The notes below the pieces were generated by a model. That model searched no databases and was not told the DNA's origin. It saw only the letters and a program-made list of their open reading frames with translations. From assembly GCA_002189035.1 (NCBI GenBank), contig NEEC01000018.1, positions 1,364,001 to 1,428,000 on the forward strand: a DNA stretch of 64,000 nucleotides, given 5' to 3'. Origin of the DNA: Utricularia gibba. Its lineage: Eukaryota > Streptophyta > Magnoliopsida > Lamiales > Lentibulariaceae. A program made the translations under genes and the position numbers. How positions within the stretch are numbered: the stretch's first letter is position 1; each line of letters opens with the position of its first letter. Shown here piece by piece: positions 24,058 to 35,860 of this stretch.

Positions 24058-25040
24058 ATGGACGACTGGGAGGTTGATTTCGCAGATGATCAAATGTTTT
24101 CCTGCTTGGATGTACCTAACTTTGAAAGCACTTGTTCTTTGGACATGGATGAGTTTGTAGACAGGACTCAAGCCTGCAATGATGCTCTTGGCCGAACGGA
24201 GGCTTACACCGACGTCCTTGGTCGAACACAAGCTTGCACTCATGCTCATGCTTGCAATCCATTTGGGCCAGATAAATCCCACACTCATACTTGTATTCAT
24301 GTCCACACTCAAATAATGCCCTCCCATGCTGAACCCCAAGCGCCTAGCGATGAAACTGCAGAGTTAGTGGATAAAAAGTCCAAGAAAAAGCCTTTAGGTA
24401 ACCGGGAAGCTGTACGTAAGTATAGAGAAAAGAAGAAGGCTAGAAGTGCTTCTTTGGAGGATGAAGTTGTTAAATTGAGAGCTATAAACCAGCAACTTAT
24501 GAAGAGGCTGCAAAGCCAAACTCTGTTGGAGGCTGAAGTTGCTCGGCTTAAGTGTTTGCTTGTTGATATTAGAGGAAGAATTGAGGGTGAAGTTGGTTCT
24601 TTTGCATACCAGAACCAAAGCAAGGGTGTAGATTTATATGAAAACATTGCTGATCCTACTAATGTTCCAGGCACATACATGATGAATCCCTGTAACATGC
24701 AAAGTAACGATCCACTATATTGCCTCCGGCATGGTTCAGATGCTGCAGCATTTCATGATCAGGAGACAGGGGATTGTGGTTTCGACATTGTTCAGTGTTC
24801 TGGTCGTCAGAGTTCCAGTCTTAAAGGACTCCTGGATTCTCCATCCCCCAATGTTACCCTTCCTACTAGGAGGAGAGGTGCCCTCTTCTTTCCTCTCTTT
24901 CTGCCAAAAAAACAAAAACATCAAACTCTTTTTATATATAAATGGATTCAATGCCAAAAGACGATGGAAATCTTCATCTACAGTATTTCTTACTTCTCCT
25001 CTGTTGTCAAACAGGGTCTTGCAAATCAATGGCACTTTAA
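24058..25040 (+). CDS. bZIP19/23-like: group F bZIP, zinc-deficiency regulator (bZIP19/bZIP23 type)
   Basis: Homologue of bZIP19/bZIP23, which sense cellular zinc and activate ZIP transporters when zinc is low. The zinc-sensor motif is complete: ACTHAHACNP, GPDKSHTHTCIHVHTQI. The basic region is GNREAVRKYREKKKARSASL followed by a leucine zipper ending LKCLLVDIRGRI, both characteristic of group F. The motif is preceded by a three-fold 10-residue repeat that I do not know from homologues. The ATG at 24058 follows a predicted leader intron (23936-24051). The end of the gene is unclear: without splicing the frame stays open to 25071 (337 residues, long for the family), while a GTGCCC donor at 24878 and AG at 25014 would give a 281-residue protein ending at 25040. 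Confidence 0.88.
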
Positions 25041-25071
25041 AAGTTCTTATATACTGGAGCAAATGTTTTAA

Positions 25072-27600
25072 TTGAAGGTATGTTTATTCCTGAATTGTTG
25101 CCGCTCTGTAGCCGGGAACCGAATAAGACAAAACAACAGGCCCAGTCCATGCTCAGCACTTTCTTCGATGCTTTTGCGAATGCAGTTTCTCAATAATTCT
25201 TCCTTTTTTTGTAAGTGGGGAGATCATGATGTACGCATTTTGTATGTTCTCTTGTTTAGTTTGCAATGATGCTATCAGAGAATGCCTGGTGTTCATTCAT
25301 TAAAGTACAGTAGACTAGCAGGGTTGGAATCAATCCCACATTTTACATGCTGTTGTACCAGGTTACAAGTTTTTTTTTTCTATGCACATTGCGAATTTGG
25401 TAAAAACATGAACCCAAGGATCCTAACATACATCTTTGTATGTACTTGGTAGGCGTCGCTCATCACAAGTTCGTACCCGTTTGCTCTCCAGTAAGGCAAC
25501 TGGTGTTGAGCGCTTCAAGAGACTCAACTGGTGTTGTCCTTCAGGAGTACAACGTCCCCATAGCACTTCAGGCAACGACAGATGATCGCAACTAAGTGCT
25601 ATATCTTCCAACATTGTCTTGAGTCAGCTGCACATGCAGTCTTGGTGGAGCTCGCGACCATACTCATCAGTTTCTGAACGAGCCACATGAAAATCGGTAA
25701 TGGATTCCCTTCTCATCGCACGTGTTATGTCGCCTGAGACCCACACTGGACGGCAAATGATGCTTTCCCATAAAAGATTCTTGAGGAACTTCGCCATGAT
25801 ACATATGAGCTTGTTCTTTCAAGCATTTGAACAGTTTCTCTTAACCATGATCTTTGGTTTGAACTGGAAGCCCGTGTCGGTTTGATGAGGATTGGACATG
25901 GGATTCAACCACTCGCTGTGCTCTTTTGTCTTGGACATATGAATGATGGATCCATGTGCCCTGAGATTCCTTTCCCAGCCACGGCCATTCGTGCATCATC
26001 ATCTCAACACCTAACCCTCCTTTTTTTCTCACAGATTAATGTCTTTTTCCACCATCAGTGGAGTTGGGAGCCCCGGATCTACACCTCCCTTAGCAGAGGA
26101 AATGTCAATAGTTCACATTGCCTTGGCATCATGAAAAAAACTTCTACGTCCTGTGGGGGGTAACAGTGTGCCCACATGGAGAGATCTCGGGTTAGAGATA
26201 GAGAGAATTATAGCCTCAGGTTGTGGACAGTTACTGAGTGGCAGTAGTAACTTGCATAGGTTTGGACAAAGGGCACTGGAGAAAAGAGTGTGTGTGGTCA
26301 CTCTGCTACTAAAGTAATCTATCTATCAATCAATCCCTCTGTGCTCCCAGCTTTGACCGCAACCCCAGCATTTATGTGATTTCTCCTCCACTGATCTCTT
26401 GCTCTGTGTCCATTATTCAGCAGACCCCACTTCCACTTAACCCTTCCTTTAATGGAAGGGAGATTGATTCCAGCATCTAAGAGTCATCTCCCTCCCTCTC
26501 CCCCCCCACATTCAGTATGAATAAAGCCTCAGGATCAGAAGCACAGATTGCCAGATTCATAAAGCTTTAACCTCAGAAATCCATCCCTCCAACACACCTC
26601 TATGAGCTGTGAGGGGATAGGACAGCTTCTGGATCCAACATTTGGGGGTGAGGGTGTGCCCTAATATTCTCTGTCACCATTAATGGGGCTGCCTCCCACG
26701 CTCCCGCTCTGTAACCTTTACTATTCCATGTTGAAATCGATCATCGAGGACCACTTCAACAGCAACAACAACCAAAAAAATGAAATAAAATAATGAATCT
26801 ATGGATCAAAGCATAGCGTAGCTAGCTGGGCACCACACCACCATGCGAAAGATCCCAATCCGCACACCCAGAATGCGCACAGATACGCATTGAAACCCTC
26901 CAAAAAAATACCGATTAAGCAGTTGACCGAATCCAGTAGGCTCGAGTTAAACGTGCTTAGGTGTTTAGAAAAGGAGAAGGGGTGGGTCGACAGCGGCGGG
27001 TGGGTAGACTTCCCCGCCGGCCTCGCAGTACGCGGCCCCCACTGGTAGTAAATTTCCGGCCAGTCCTGTCTTCAAATATTTGCATGGGCCCGGGTCCTCA
27101 CCCGACCCGACACTCTAAATTTCTTTTTCTTTTTTTTTCATTCAAGAAATTAATAATCTTACAAAACATATGAAAAGTGAGAAAATAAAATTCTGAGTTT
27201 AAAAATAATAAAAAAATTTATTCAATGCATTATATTGTTTATTATCCTTTAATAAAATCATTTTTAATAATGTATTGTGTGTTTTCTTTCAATTTTGATA
27301 TCTTTTATTTTATGTTCAATTGATTTAACTCTATTTTTAAATACATTTATAATTTTGTGATTCATTTTCAAAAGATATTTGTCACATATCACTTATTGCA
27401 TGTCCCTAGAGCTTTTAACCGTTTTTCATATATTTTTTTCATCATTAATTTTTTTAATTTTTTTTTACCATGAATTAAAAAATATATTTTTTTCTCACAG
27501 TTTAAATAGGCCTCCCTCTTCTCTCTATTGCCTGCCTGTGGATTCTCGTCTCCTCTGTGCAGCTGTTGCTTCTGCTTCGATCTGAGAACTAGAAGGATTC
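25072..27600. other. intergenic, no recognised gene
   Basis: About 2.5 kb of mixed composition. Several short open frames (for example 25,423-25,614 minus and 25,882-26,163 plus) resemble no family I know. I looked for conserved microRNA sequences and found none. From 27,120 to 27,500 it is AT-rich; a TTTAAATAGG element at 27,500 may be the TATA box of the RING gene. Confidence 0.4.
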
Positions 27601-27607
27601 GATTTCC

Positions 27608-27634
27608 ATGGCGGTAGAAGCGCAGATGGTGTAA
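27608..27634 (+). other. in-frame short upstream ORF of the RING gene
   Basis: ATG at 27608 encodes MAVEAQMV and then TAA at 27632. It is in the same frame as the main start at 27665. BOI-family proteins often begin MAVEA, so this may be the ancestral start cut off by a stop codon. Confidence 0.55.
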
Positions 27635-27664
27635 TCGTCGAGTCTTGGTTCTCAGGATTTGGGT

Positions 27665-28390
27665 ATGGAGGGCGGTAGTCAGGGAATCGGGATTTTCCAG
27701 GGGAGCGGTGATTGCGGGAGTCTGCAGTTCATGGGCTGTGATCACTTCCCTCAGAGCACCGTTTCTGGTTATCTCCAGAGTCAAAGAACCGGGATCCATT
27801 CCTTGTTCAATGCCCAGGTACGATCGATCCATTAGTAAGCAACTGCCACTCCTCGCTGGTCAATCCATCCCCTCATGAATTGTTGGTTTCAGAGCGAGAG
27901 TCTGAGCCGGGCTCTGCAGGAGCAGCGGTGGAAGCAAATCCAGTCCCTGCTCCGGAAACACGAGCCCCGAATCCGTCTCCTGATAGAAGCCAAAGAGGAC
28001 GAAATCGCGATGGCGTGGAGGAGGAGGATGGAGCTAGAGGAAATCGCGACAAGGGTCGAAATCGAGAAGGAGAAGTGGCGGGAAATCGCCAAGGAAAACG
28101 AAGCCACGATGGTCCTTCTGATGGACGAGCAGACGAAGCTCGCAGGCGGCAGCGCCGGCGACTCAGAGTCACGGTGCCCCTCCTTCCCAGAAGACGAAGA
28201 GGCGGAGGACTCAGATGCGCTGGAGATGCAGAAAACGAAGAACTGCAGGATGTGCGGGTCTCGGAAATTGTGCGTCATCATGCTGCCGTGCAGGCATCTC
28301 TGCTGCTGCACCCACTGCGAACCTTTTCTCCAGTTTTGTCCCGTCTGTAACCGCATTAAGAAAGCAAGCTTTGAAGCTCTGTTCCCTTGA
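27665..28390 (+). CDS. BOI/BRG-type RING E3 ubiquitin ligase
   Basis: Two exons, 27665-27817 and 27893-28390, giving 216 residues. A charged coiled region (LLRKHEPRIRLLIEAKEDEI, EKEKWREIAKENEA) precedes a C-terminal C3HC4 RING at about 169-203: CRMC, LPCRHLCCCTHC, CPVC. This order is typical of the BOI/BRG family, which ubiquitinates partners such as BOS1 or DELLA proteins in defence, cell death and gibberellin responses; the substrate here is unknown. At 216 residues it is shorter than many members (about 300), with a short N terminus. The start used is the first ATG with an open frame through exon 1; an upstream in-frame ATG is blocked by a stop. RING ligands are all present. Confidence 0.88.
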
Positions 28391-30745
28391 CACTTGAATG
28401 CCTACCCGTACTGCACAGTAACTCCATTATTTTATCTCTCCGTTCTTTTCTCTCCCTCCGGCGCATGCACAGTGAAGGCGACGACTCCATCCCTCTGAAT
28501 CACCGCCACATTAAGAATCGGTTCCGATTCCGATCACCCACCTCGCGTACTGCACGCCAGTAGAGGCTTCGGTGTCCGGCGCATTGACTTCTCTGTTTTC
28601 CTGCAGGAAAGGAAATCGACTTTCCCTTGCACTACAGTTATAGCCCCTAAACCCTCCTCTAGCATACCTAATTAACTCACTAAACACGATTAGTCTATTA
28701 AACACCCTAAAATCAAACCAAATTATACACTAACCCACCCCCTCCAAAATTCCTAATTTCTAGGGCCAATTCCAAAATCCCGGTTGACCTCGTTCATTTT
28801 CGGCCTTTGTGCTATTGTGATTCATATTTTTATTATATGATATTATTCATTTTTAGTATATCACATTTTTCTTATATAATATTATTCGTCTTTCATATAG
28901 TTAATGCTTATGCTTTTAAAATATTTGATTCTAACAAAAAGATATCATATAAAAATAGGAATTCTATTCAGTTTACTATTTCATCTATAATTATAAATAA
29001 TTCATAATCAAATAAAATTTATCAATATATTAAATACTATTTTTTCATGATCCTTTAAAATATAATTAAAAAATAATAAATAATATTCAATTTAATATAA
29101 CAAGAATTCAATTTAAATCTATAATTAAATTAAAAAATAAATTCAACCTGTCTTTAAATACACTCATTTTGACTCAATAATGCAAATGCCACTACTAGCA
29201 TTAATTTTTTTTCCCATCAATATAATTTGTGGCCTTCATTCTCTACTCAAAACTCATTATTCATATTTCTACTCTAACGAGTCTAATCCAAACACGCTTA
29301 ACTTTGAAATTTCGATCAAATTGGACCCCATCCCACTAATGCCAACAAAAATAATGAAAAAGAAAGGAGATGTGGGTTGGGACAACAATGGGGGGGTTTC
29401 TTTCCTGGAAATTTAATTCAGAGAATCCGGAATGAAGGATTTGGACATAATTAATTATAAAGAATCTTAAATAAATATTACGGTGACGTAATTACAAAAG
29501 GAGACACGTGGTCGGATTAGGATGGAGGAAGGGCCACCGTGTCCGAAGAGCGTGTCGCATTACATCACATGTTGGAAAATGATTATTTTTTTTTTTCAAA
29601 AAAATATTATCCATTGGTATAAACGTAGTATAGTAATGAATCCAAGCGAGGATGACGTCTCCGATTGGGGAATTATTGTTTTAAATTCGATTGATTAATT
29701 GATAATTGTTGAAAAACGATGTGAAATATGCTTTTTTGTTCATATTTATATTTTCTTGGATTGGAGATTAATAATTAATATGTGTTTATTTTTCTATTTA
29801 AATTTTTAACTAAATTTTTGAAAATCATTTTCAAATTTTTATTTTATCCATGAATCTTAAACCAAAATTTAATTCTTTAATCGAGTCTTGGGCTGAGATT
29901 AGTATACTATCAAATCCATAAATTGTTGAGTTTTGAAAAATAATTAAAAATAAAGAAGAAATTGGATTGTAAAACATGTAAAAACAACTATCAAGAATAA
30001 TGAAAAAATATGTTATATTATGAAACGATACAAAATAAATATGTTATATATATATTTTTAGTTATAAATTTGTTATGTCGATTTACTGGGACTGCTCAAG
30101 AGTCAAGGGCTATTTTACTGACGTATTTTTTTAAACTATTTTTACGGTATTTTTATAATTCAGTTTTTTTATACTGGGACTGCTCAAGGGCTACCGCGCG
30201 GCCCACGTGAGGTGAAGCCCAGGGCCCACAATTATGATTAATCACACATGTAATCATGATTACTTATGCTACAGGTGCTTTTTGGTTATTAATTATGTTT
30301 ACTTATTACGGGCCGCAGCTTGCCTTCCGTTGGCTGTCTATATCGGGAAAGGGGGCGGTGCCCGCAAATCCCCCGCAAATCCTATGCAACAACATCCAAT
30401 GATGTGGGGAAGGGTGTTTCGGTAATTCTCTAGGGATTCTCCCTCTTTCTTACCATTGCATCCCTGGTATAGCAGTCAATTATGCATCTGGTCTGTGGGT
30501 ACAAACAAATACACCCAGAGGGAAAAAAACAATGCACCGGGGTGGTGTCAGGCTCTTCTCATTTCTATAGCCTGCACGAAAGGAAACCATTGAACATCAA
30601 AAGAACACTAATTTAACATCTCTCTGCATGGTCTGGCTGCTGGAGATGTCTGGAGTGTCTGCCTTGGCAGCAGTTATCTCCACTTGGTTTCCTTGAAAAG
30701 CTTTCAGAACTGCACAGCTTCACACCCCTGAAATCTGAAGGCTAA
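28391..30745. other. intergenic, AT-rich
   Basis: No gene is seen. It contains the 3' flanks of the convergent RING and IF3 genes, a CACGTGG G-box near 29,505, and a 17-bp direct repeat (30084-30100 and 30172-30188). Confidence 0.4.
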
Positions 30746-33250
30746 CTAACTCTTCCTGTATCTGTTAGTCACCTGTGAGGGGCTTTGTCCAGAGGCAGGA
30801 TGGGTACCAAAAGGGCCATAGCCTTTGTTTGATGAATCGAAGAAGCCACCGCGGGGGCGGTCATCTTCATGGTTGGGAACATCAGCTTGATGTCTATGGT
30901 TGTGTGCACTTGTAGGAATCACAGGCCTTGGAGGGACTCTGGCATATCTATTTGACTGTGGAGGAGGAACACCCACGTTTCCATTCTCTATCCCATGCCT
31001 TGGAGAAACATTCTGATATCTGTTTTCTGTCTCAAGATTCAAGGGGGCTTTTCCGTATCTGTTTTCCATCCCAGGCCTTGGAGGAAGGCCTCTATATCTG
31101 TTTTCCATCTCGGGCTTTGGAGGAGGTTTTGCATACCTGTTTTCTATCTTGGGGTTGGGGTGAACTAATGAAGGACCTGATGAAACTGCAGGAGAGTCAA
31201 CTGGTATGCCAAAAACTGCATGGACTTCCTCATCTCCATCGGATTCATTAGCCTGATCATCTCCATCTGTCAATTCATCGGAATCCTTATGCTGTGTAGT
31301 GGCATTAGAAGCTTTCTTGCTGGAGCCCTTCTTCAAGGGTCCAAACTTGACATGTCTAACGACAACGAATGCCTGTTTCTTTTCAACTCTCGGACCACTC
31401 TCAACAACGGCCACATCATCAATCTAACAAGATGGATGTTCAACAGATGTTACAATAATGCAAAAAACACCCTTCCATTTCATGTATGTATATCACATAA
31501 TACTATCAACTTCTGAAGAAAATACTAGAAGAATCTCACCAAGGCAGAGAAACGGGATAGCAGTGTTTCCATGTCCACAGTATCAGTTGGCTCAATAGCA
31601 GTACACTGAAAACCAAAACAAAAATACCAGGAGTAAACTGTCAGCGCACCTTGCTTTACTTAAGAAACTCACAACATTTAAATAACGACAAAGTACCTTA
31701 ACTCGGTGCCCACTTTCCATGAGTCTCCTAACCATGTCAGCTTTTACTTGTAAGTCGTTTTGAGTCTACGACCAGCATGGGATTGAAGGGTCAAAAGGTT
31801 GAAAATTAAAATTGAATCAGTTAAATCAAGATAAAATTTTGGTGCATGTTTGATCAAACTAACCAACTTCATGTTACACCATTGTATTAGATTCGAAATG
31901 TATATGTGATGAAGGTGGAGGGGTTATACAACATAAACAAGAAATGTGCATAGGTGGAAGCCAGAGAAACTTATTCAGAGTACGCATAAGTGCTCCATGA
32001 TTTGGATTCCAATCCAAGAAAAGAATGATTAGATGGGAATGATAAAGCCCAGGAACTTACAATTTTACCACTAAATCGAATTTCTTTAGGAGACCCTTTC
32101 TTGAGTGTAGCAGACTGCAAGAAAAATAAATAAATAGCACAAGTCAACGGCAGAGAATCACATCCAGGAGTAGGATTAACAAAATGACTCCAGAAAAAAT
32201 CCACTTTTGAATACGAATACATGCATCGTACCATACCACGCAGTTGATAGGATGCACCAGGAAATCTCATTAAAAAAACCTAGAAGGGGTGAAACGGCCT
32301 ACTCTATCTCTAAATCCTTGACACCAAAGGCAATCGGAAGCTTATTAAACAAAAGGCAAGGTTCATAAGAATGAAAAGAGGTACCATCTTCTTTTTAGCA
32401 CGTTCCTTTTCCTTTGTTTGTTGTACGTACTTCTCCTTTTTATAGTCAAAAATTTTGCATACAGGAGGCGTTGCCTGGCCATCAACCTATCAAAACATAC
32501 GCGAAGACATTCATAAGGACATGAAACAACGATGTACCCAGCATCCATCTACATGAAAACATACTGTTTCAACAGCATTACTTAAAATTTGATAACGAAA
32601 ATTACCATAACCAAATCCAACCTAAGGCTTCTTGCACGGGATAGGGCTTCATACCTTGAAATTAAAAAATGACCTGGAAGTTCCAACAAACAAAAACAGC
32701 TCAAAGTTGAAATAACAAATACAAGGCAGCGGCTCCAAAATGCAAATCCTAATTAACACCCATGAAGAAAAAAAGCATCCTAAAATGGTCTTTCTGGTAT
32801 GGAATTTTTTGTGATCCAAAATCAAAAATCAAAATTTATTTGCTTGTACACACACCTTCATCGGTGACAAGCCGAACTGAAGGAGATGTGATTTGTTCGT
32901 TCATTTTAGGGTAGCGACTATCCTTTTCTTCCTTCTTCTCTGTGGCCTACCAGATGTTAAAAAAACAGAGAGCAGTCATCAGAAAACGAAAGTTTAAATT
33001 GAAGCCCCCTCGAGAACCAACGACATAGGGCTAAAAACCAAAACATTGGCCTTCGACCAATCACCTCAGAAGGCGCTGCATAGAATCTCACAACATGCGA
33101 AGCCTCGAATCTGCTACTACGTACGTCAAAAGGAAATCTTTTCGAAACTGGAAACAGGTTCCGATTATCCAACCGTTGGTTGGCTTCAAAATGTCCGCCG
33201 TATATAGTACAGAATCTCCGAAATTCCTTGAGTGTACTCCTGAATGCCAT
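30746..33250 (-). CDS. IF3: mitochondrial translation initiation factor IF-3
   Basis: Eight coding exons: 33250-33065, 32946-32856, 32673-32606, 32486-32385, 32114-32061, 31765-31697, 31605-31540, 31423-30746, in frame throughout, 437 residues. Exon 1 is an Arg/Ser-rich, acid-poor presequence, as in mitochondrial proteins. The IF3 N domain follows (MNEQITSPSVRLVTDEG, SRARSLRLDLVMVDGQATPP, VCKIFDYKKEKY), then the C domain (KKGSPKEIRFSGKI, DLQVKADMVRRLMESGHRVK). IF3 keeps ribosomal subunits apart and proofreads start-codon pairing. The last exon adds a hydrophilic C-terminal tail of about 180 residues, acidic at first, then with repeats of ENRY spaced by Pro-rich segments. Tails of this kind occur in the plant mitochondrial form (At1g34360 type). 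Confidence 0.9.
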
Positions 33251-33599
33251 TCCTAACGCTCTAGTAGGAACCCTCAGAAACCAAAAAATTCCACAACAGC
33301 GGTTTGAAAAAAATACGATCACCAGAAACCCATAACCAATCTAGCTATTATCCTCTGGACTGCCGAGGGAAAACTGATGGAAAAATGAATCAAAACGACG
33401 AACTCAGCCTTTGACGGCAAATTCCGGCATCTCTGAAACGGGCCTAAAAAGCCTACGTGATGGGCCACAATTTTATAAATGGGCTGTAACGAAAGGCCCA
33501 TATGCGGCAAACTTTCAATAATATATTTGATAATTAGATAAAAATTAATATAATTTATATCATGCTTCATATATATATTGTGATTATTGAAATCAAGAA
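33251..33599. promoter_or_regulatory. IF3 upstream region
   Basis: Presumed promoter and leader of the IF3 gene. No clear TATA box. The sequence turns AT-rich beyond 33,500. Confidence 0.35.
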
Positions 33600-33965
33600 A
33601 AAAAATATGTTTGATATAAGGGTTTAGAAGTAAAATTTATTAACAAATTATTAGATAAATATCTTATAAGGTTTTAAAAAAATTCATGGTATGTTTGTTA
33701 GAATAATATAATTAATAATATATTTGAATTATTATACTCAAATAAATATTTTTTGTTATATAGATTTTGAATATATATTTAAATAATATTATATTTGATA
33801 GCTTATCTTAAAATAAATATTTATAAATTTGATTGCTTATCAAAATCCACCTAGAATGCAATTTTTAAAAGACATGTGTTTTGAATAATACATAAACACA
33901 TGTTTTATGCGAGTTTAAAAAATTCCACATGTTTATCAAAACCAACATACCAAACGTATTTTAAT
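33600..33965. mobile_element. possible MITE
   Basis: The left end (AAAATATGTTTGATATAAGGG) resembles the complement of the right end (AAAATACGTTTGGTATGTTGG). The interior is AT-rich and non-coding. The termini share the GTTTGGTAT theme of the elements at 17,618 and 58,764. The match is imperfect, so confidence is low. Confidence 0.35.
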
Positions 33966-35860
33966 TTTAAATCTATATGTTTAGTCTTCAAGATATATCA
34001 AATCTAAATATAATATATTATGATATTTTGAAAAATGTTTTTTTTTTTTTTGATAAGTCATCGAGCTTATCCGGTGTGATTGTGTTTCGGACTTTGAGAC
34101 GCAGCACCCGTGCCTGCTCTTGAGATAAGTCTACGCGCTTTGACTTTTTTTATGTGGTTTACTTTAATAATTTATTACAGTTTTTTATCCTACCAGAAAA
34201 GTCACGTTTCTAGGTACACGTCAGACGGGTACAAGATGAATGCTTTAGAAATGAAACTAAGTTCATTGAATGCACCACGTACCCTCCACTGTACAGATAT
34301 TTTCGTGGATTAATATATTAAATTATTTTCCAGGTATTATTCAGCTTTTTTGACATTTTTGTTGAATTTGGTTTGTTTAAAAGAATTAGTTTTTTAATAT
34401 ACTATTTATTTAATGATATTAAAATCTTATTTTTTATCAATTTGGGTATAGTATTTAGGGTATATAGTGTTTATAGTGATGTTTAATGTATGATTTTAAA
34501 TGTCCAAAAAAATCATTTACGATTTGAATGATTTAATCATGATTTAAATTGCAATTGACGATAATTTATCATAAATAACTCAATTTAAATTTAACTCAAA
34601 TTAATCGTTATAAACATATTTCTTATAAATATTCATAAAGAAAAGGCATATATTTAAATAATTTTTTTAAAAAAACTCTTCTAATGTTCAATTTGTTTCA
34701 TTTTCATGGAATTAGATTAAACTCAATTTTCACGATTTTACGTTCTTTACTTTTGAAAAAAAAGTTTCATGTAAAATTAACATGATCTTTTTATTTAAAA
34801 ATATCTTCTATTTTAATCAATGTGGAATATATTTTGTAGGCCCCGAATTAAATAGAATTAATCCATTATAAATATAATTTCTCTATTACACATTTAATCA
34901 ACAAAATTACATATAGAGTGGGTTTTTTTTTACACAATTTATGACATATGACCATTTTTCTAATTCATTTGATTTAAACACGTAAAGTCATCATCAAATA
35001 ATTTATTATACTTATTTTAATGTTCCATCCCTTAATTTGAGTTTGAATTTGAATTTGATTTGGAGGAGGGGACCGGAGGAGGGTTTGGATTTTCCCGTTG
35101 ACCTTCTCCCCAGTTTGCTTTCCGTTTATGAAGTTCGTTTTCTCTCCGTTTGATGGTTTCTAGAAGAGGAGAAGGAAATCTTGGTGCCCTTCGCTTAATG
35201 TTATAAATACCTCAACGTCGTCTTCTACTTTCCGGAAAGACGAGTGTGGGATAGCAACAGAAGAGGACCCTTTTTCGGTTTTAGGGGTACGCAGATCTGA
35301 AGAAGGGCTTTTCATTTTGCAGATCTTTGTTCCGCGGTATTGGCTCTGAAGGGGATTTGGGGGTTTTCTCGGCGTATTGGTTTTTGGAGTGATTTTCGAG
35401 AATTTGAATCGGCTGATTAGGAATTGCTTATTGAACGTATTATCGTGTTTCCCGGTTTGATCTGGATAAGGGGGAATTATCTGGGGTTGTTTGGGAGCGA
35501 TCTGTTTGACTTGAATTTGTGACTTGAAGATAGTGCTGATGCTTATCGAATCAGTGTGTATTTCACTTCGATCTGTGATTGCCTTCAGTTCTAACGTATT
35601 TTTTATTCTTCAGGGTCGGTGTGTTGGAGTCTTCTGGATCTCTCACTTCGCGCTTTCTCTTGAAGGGCTGGGTGCGAACTCTTTTGGATAGTGGGGTCCG
35701 GTGCTCTTCTGGTTTTATGAACGAGTAAACTAGACTACGGGAATCAGAGTACAGTGAGGGAAGTGATCCTCAGCTTATCCAAATTGTTTTTTTTGCTGGA
35801 GTCTCCTTTTTTGGTGCTCTGGTGTGTATAATTTGGAGGGCTGTTGTGGTGAGATGAGGG
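33966..35860. other. AT-rich intergenic DNA and PP2C leader
   Basis: No gene is seen up to about 35,050. From there to the ATG at 35,861 the DNA is GC-richer and probably holds the promoter and a long leader, perhaps with an intron ending at AG 35,613. A short upstream frame (ATG at 35,853, MRDAISVD) overlaps the main start in another frame. Confidence 0.45.

Noticed and set aside
25423-26163. Short frames downstream of the zinc-response bZIP
   Set aside because: None resembles a known protein or transposase; treated as intergenic.
26440-26720. Possible microRNA hairpin
   Set aside because: Short complementary stretches occur, but no conserved plant microRNA sequence was found and no long stem forms by eye.
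27875-28390. RING exon 2 read from an upstream Met (MNCWFQ)
   Set aside because: Those codons are in the intron, just before the AG at 27892; exon 1 supplies the real N terminus.
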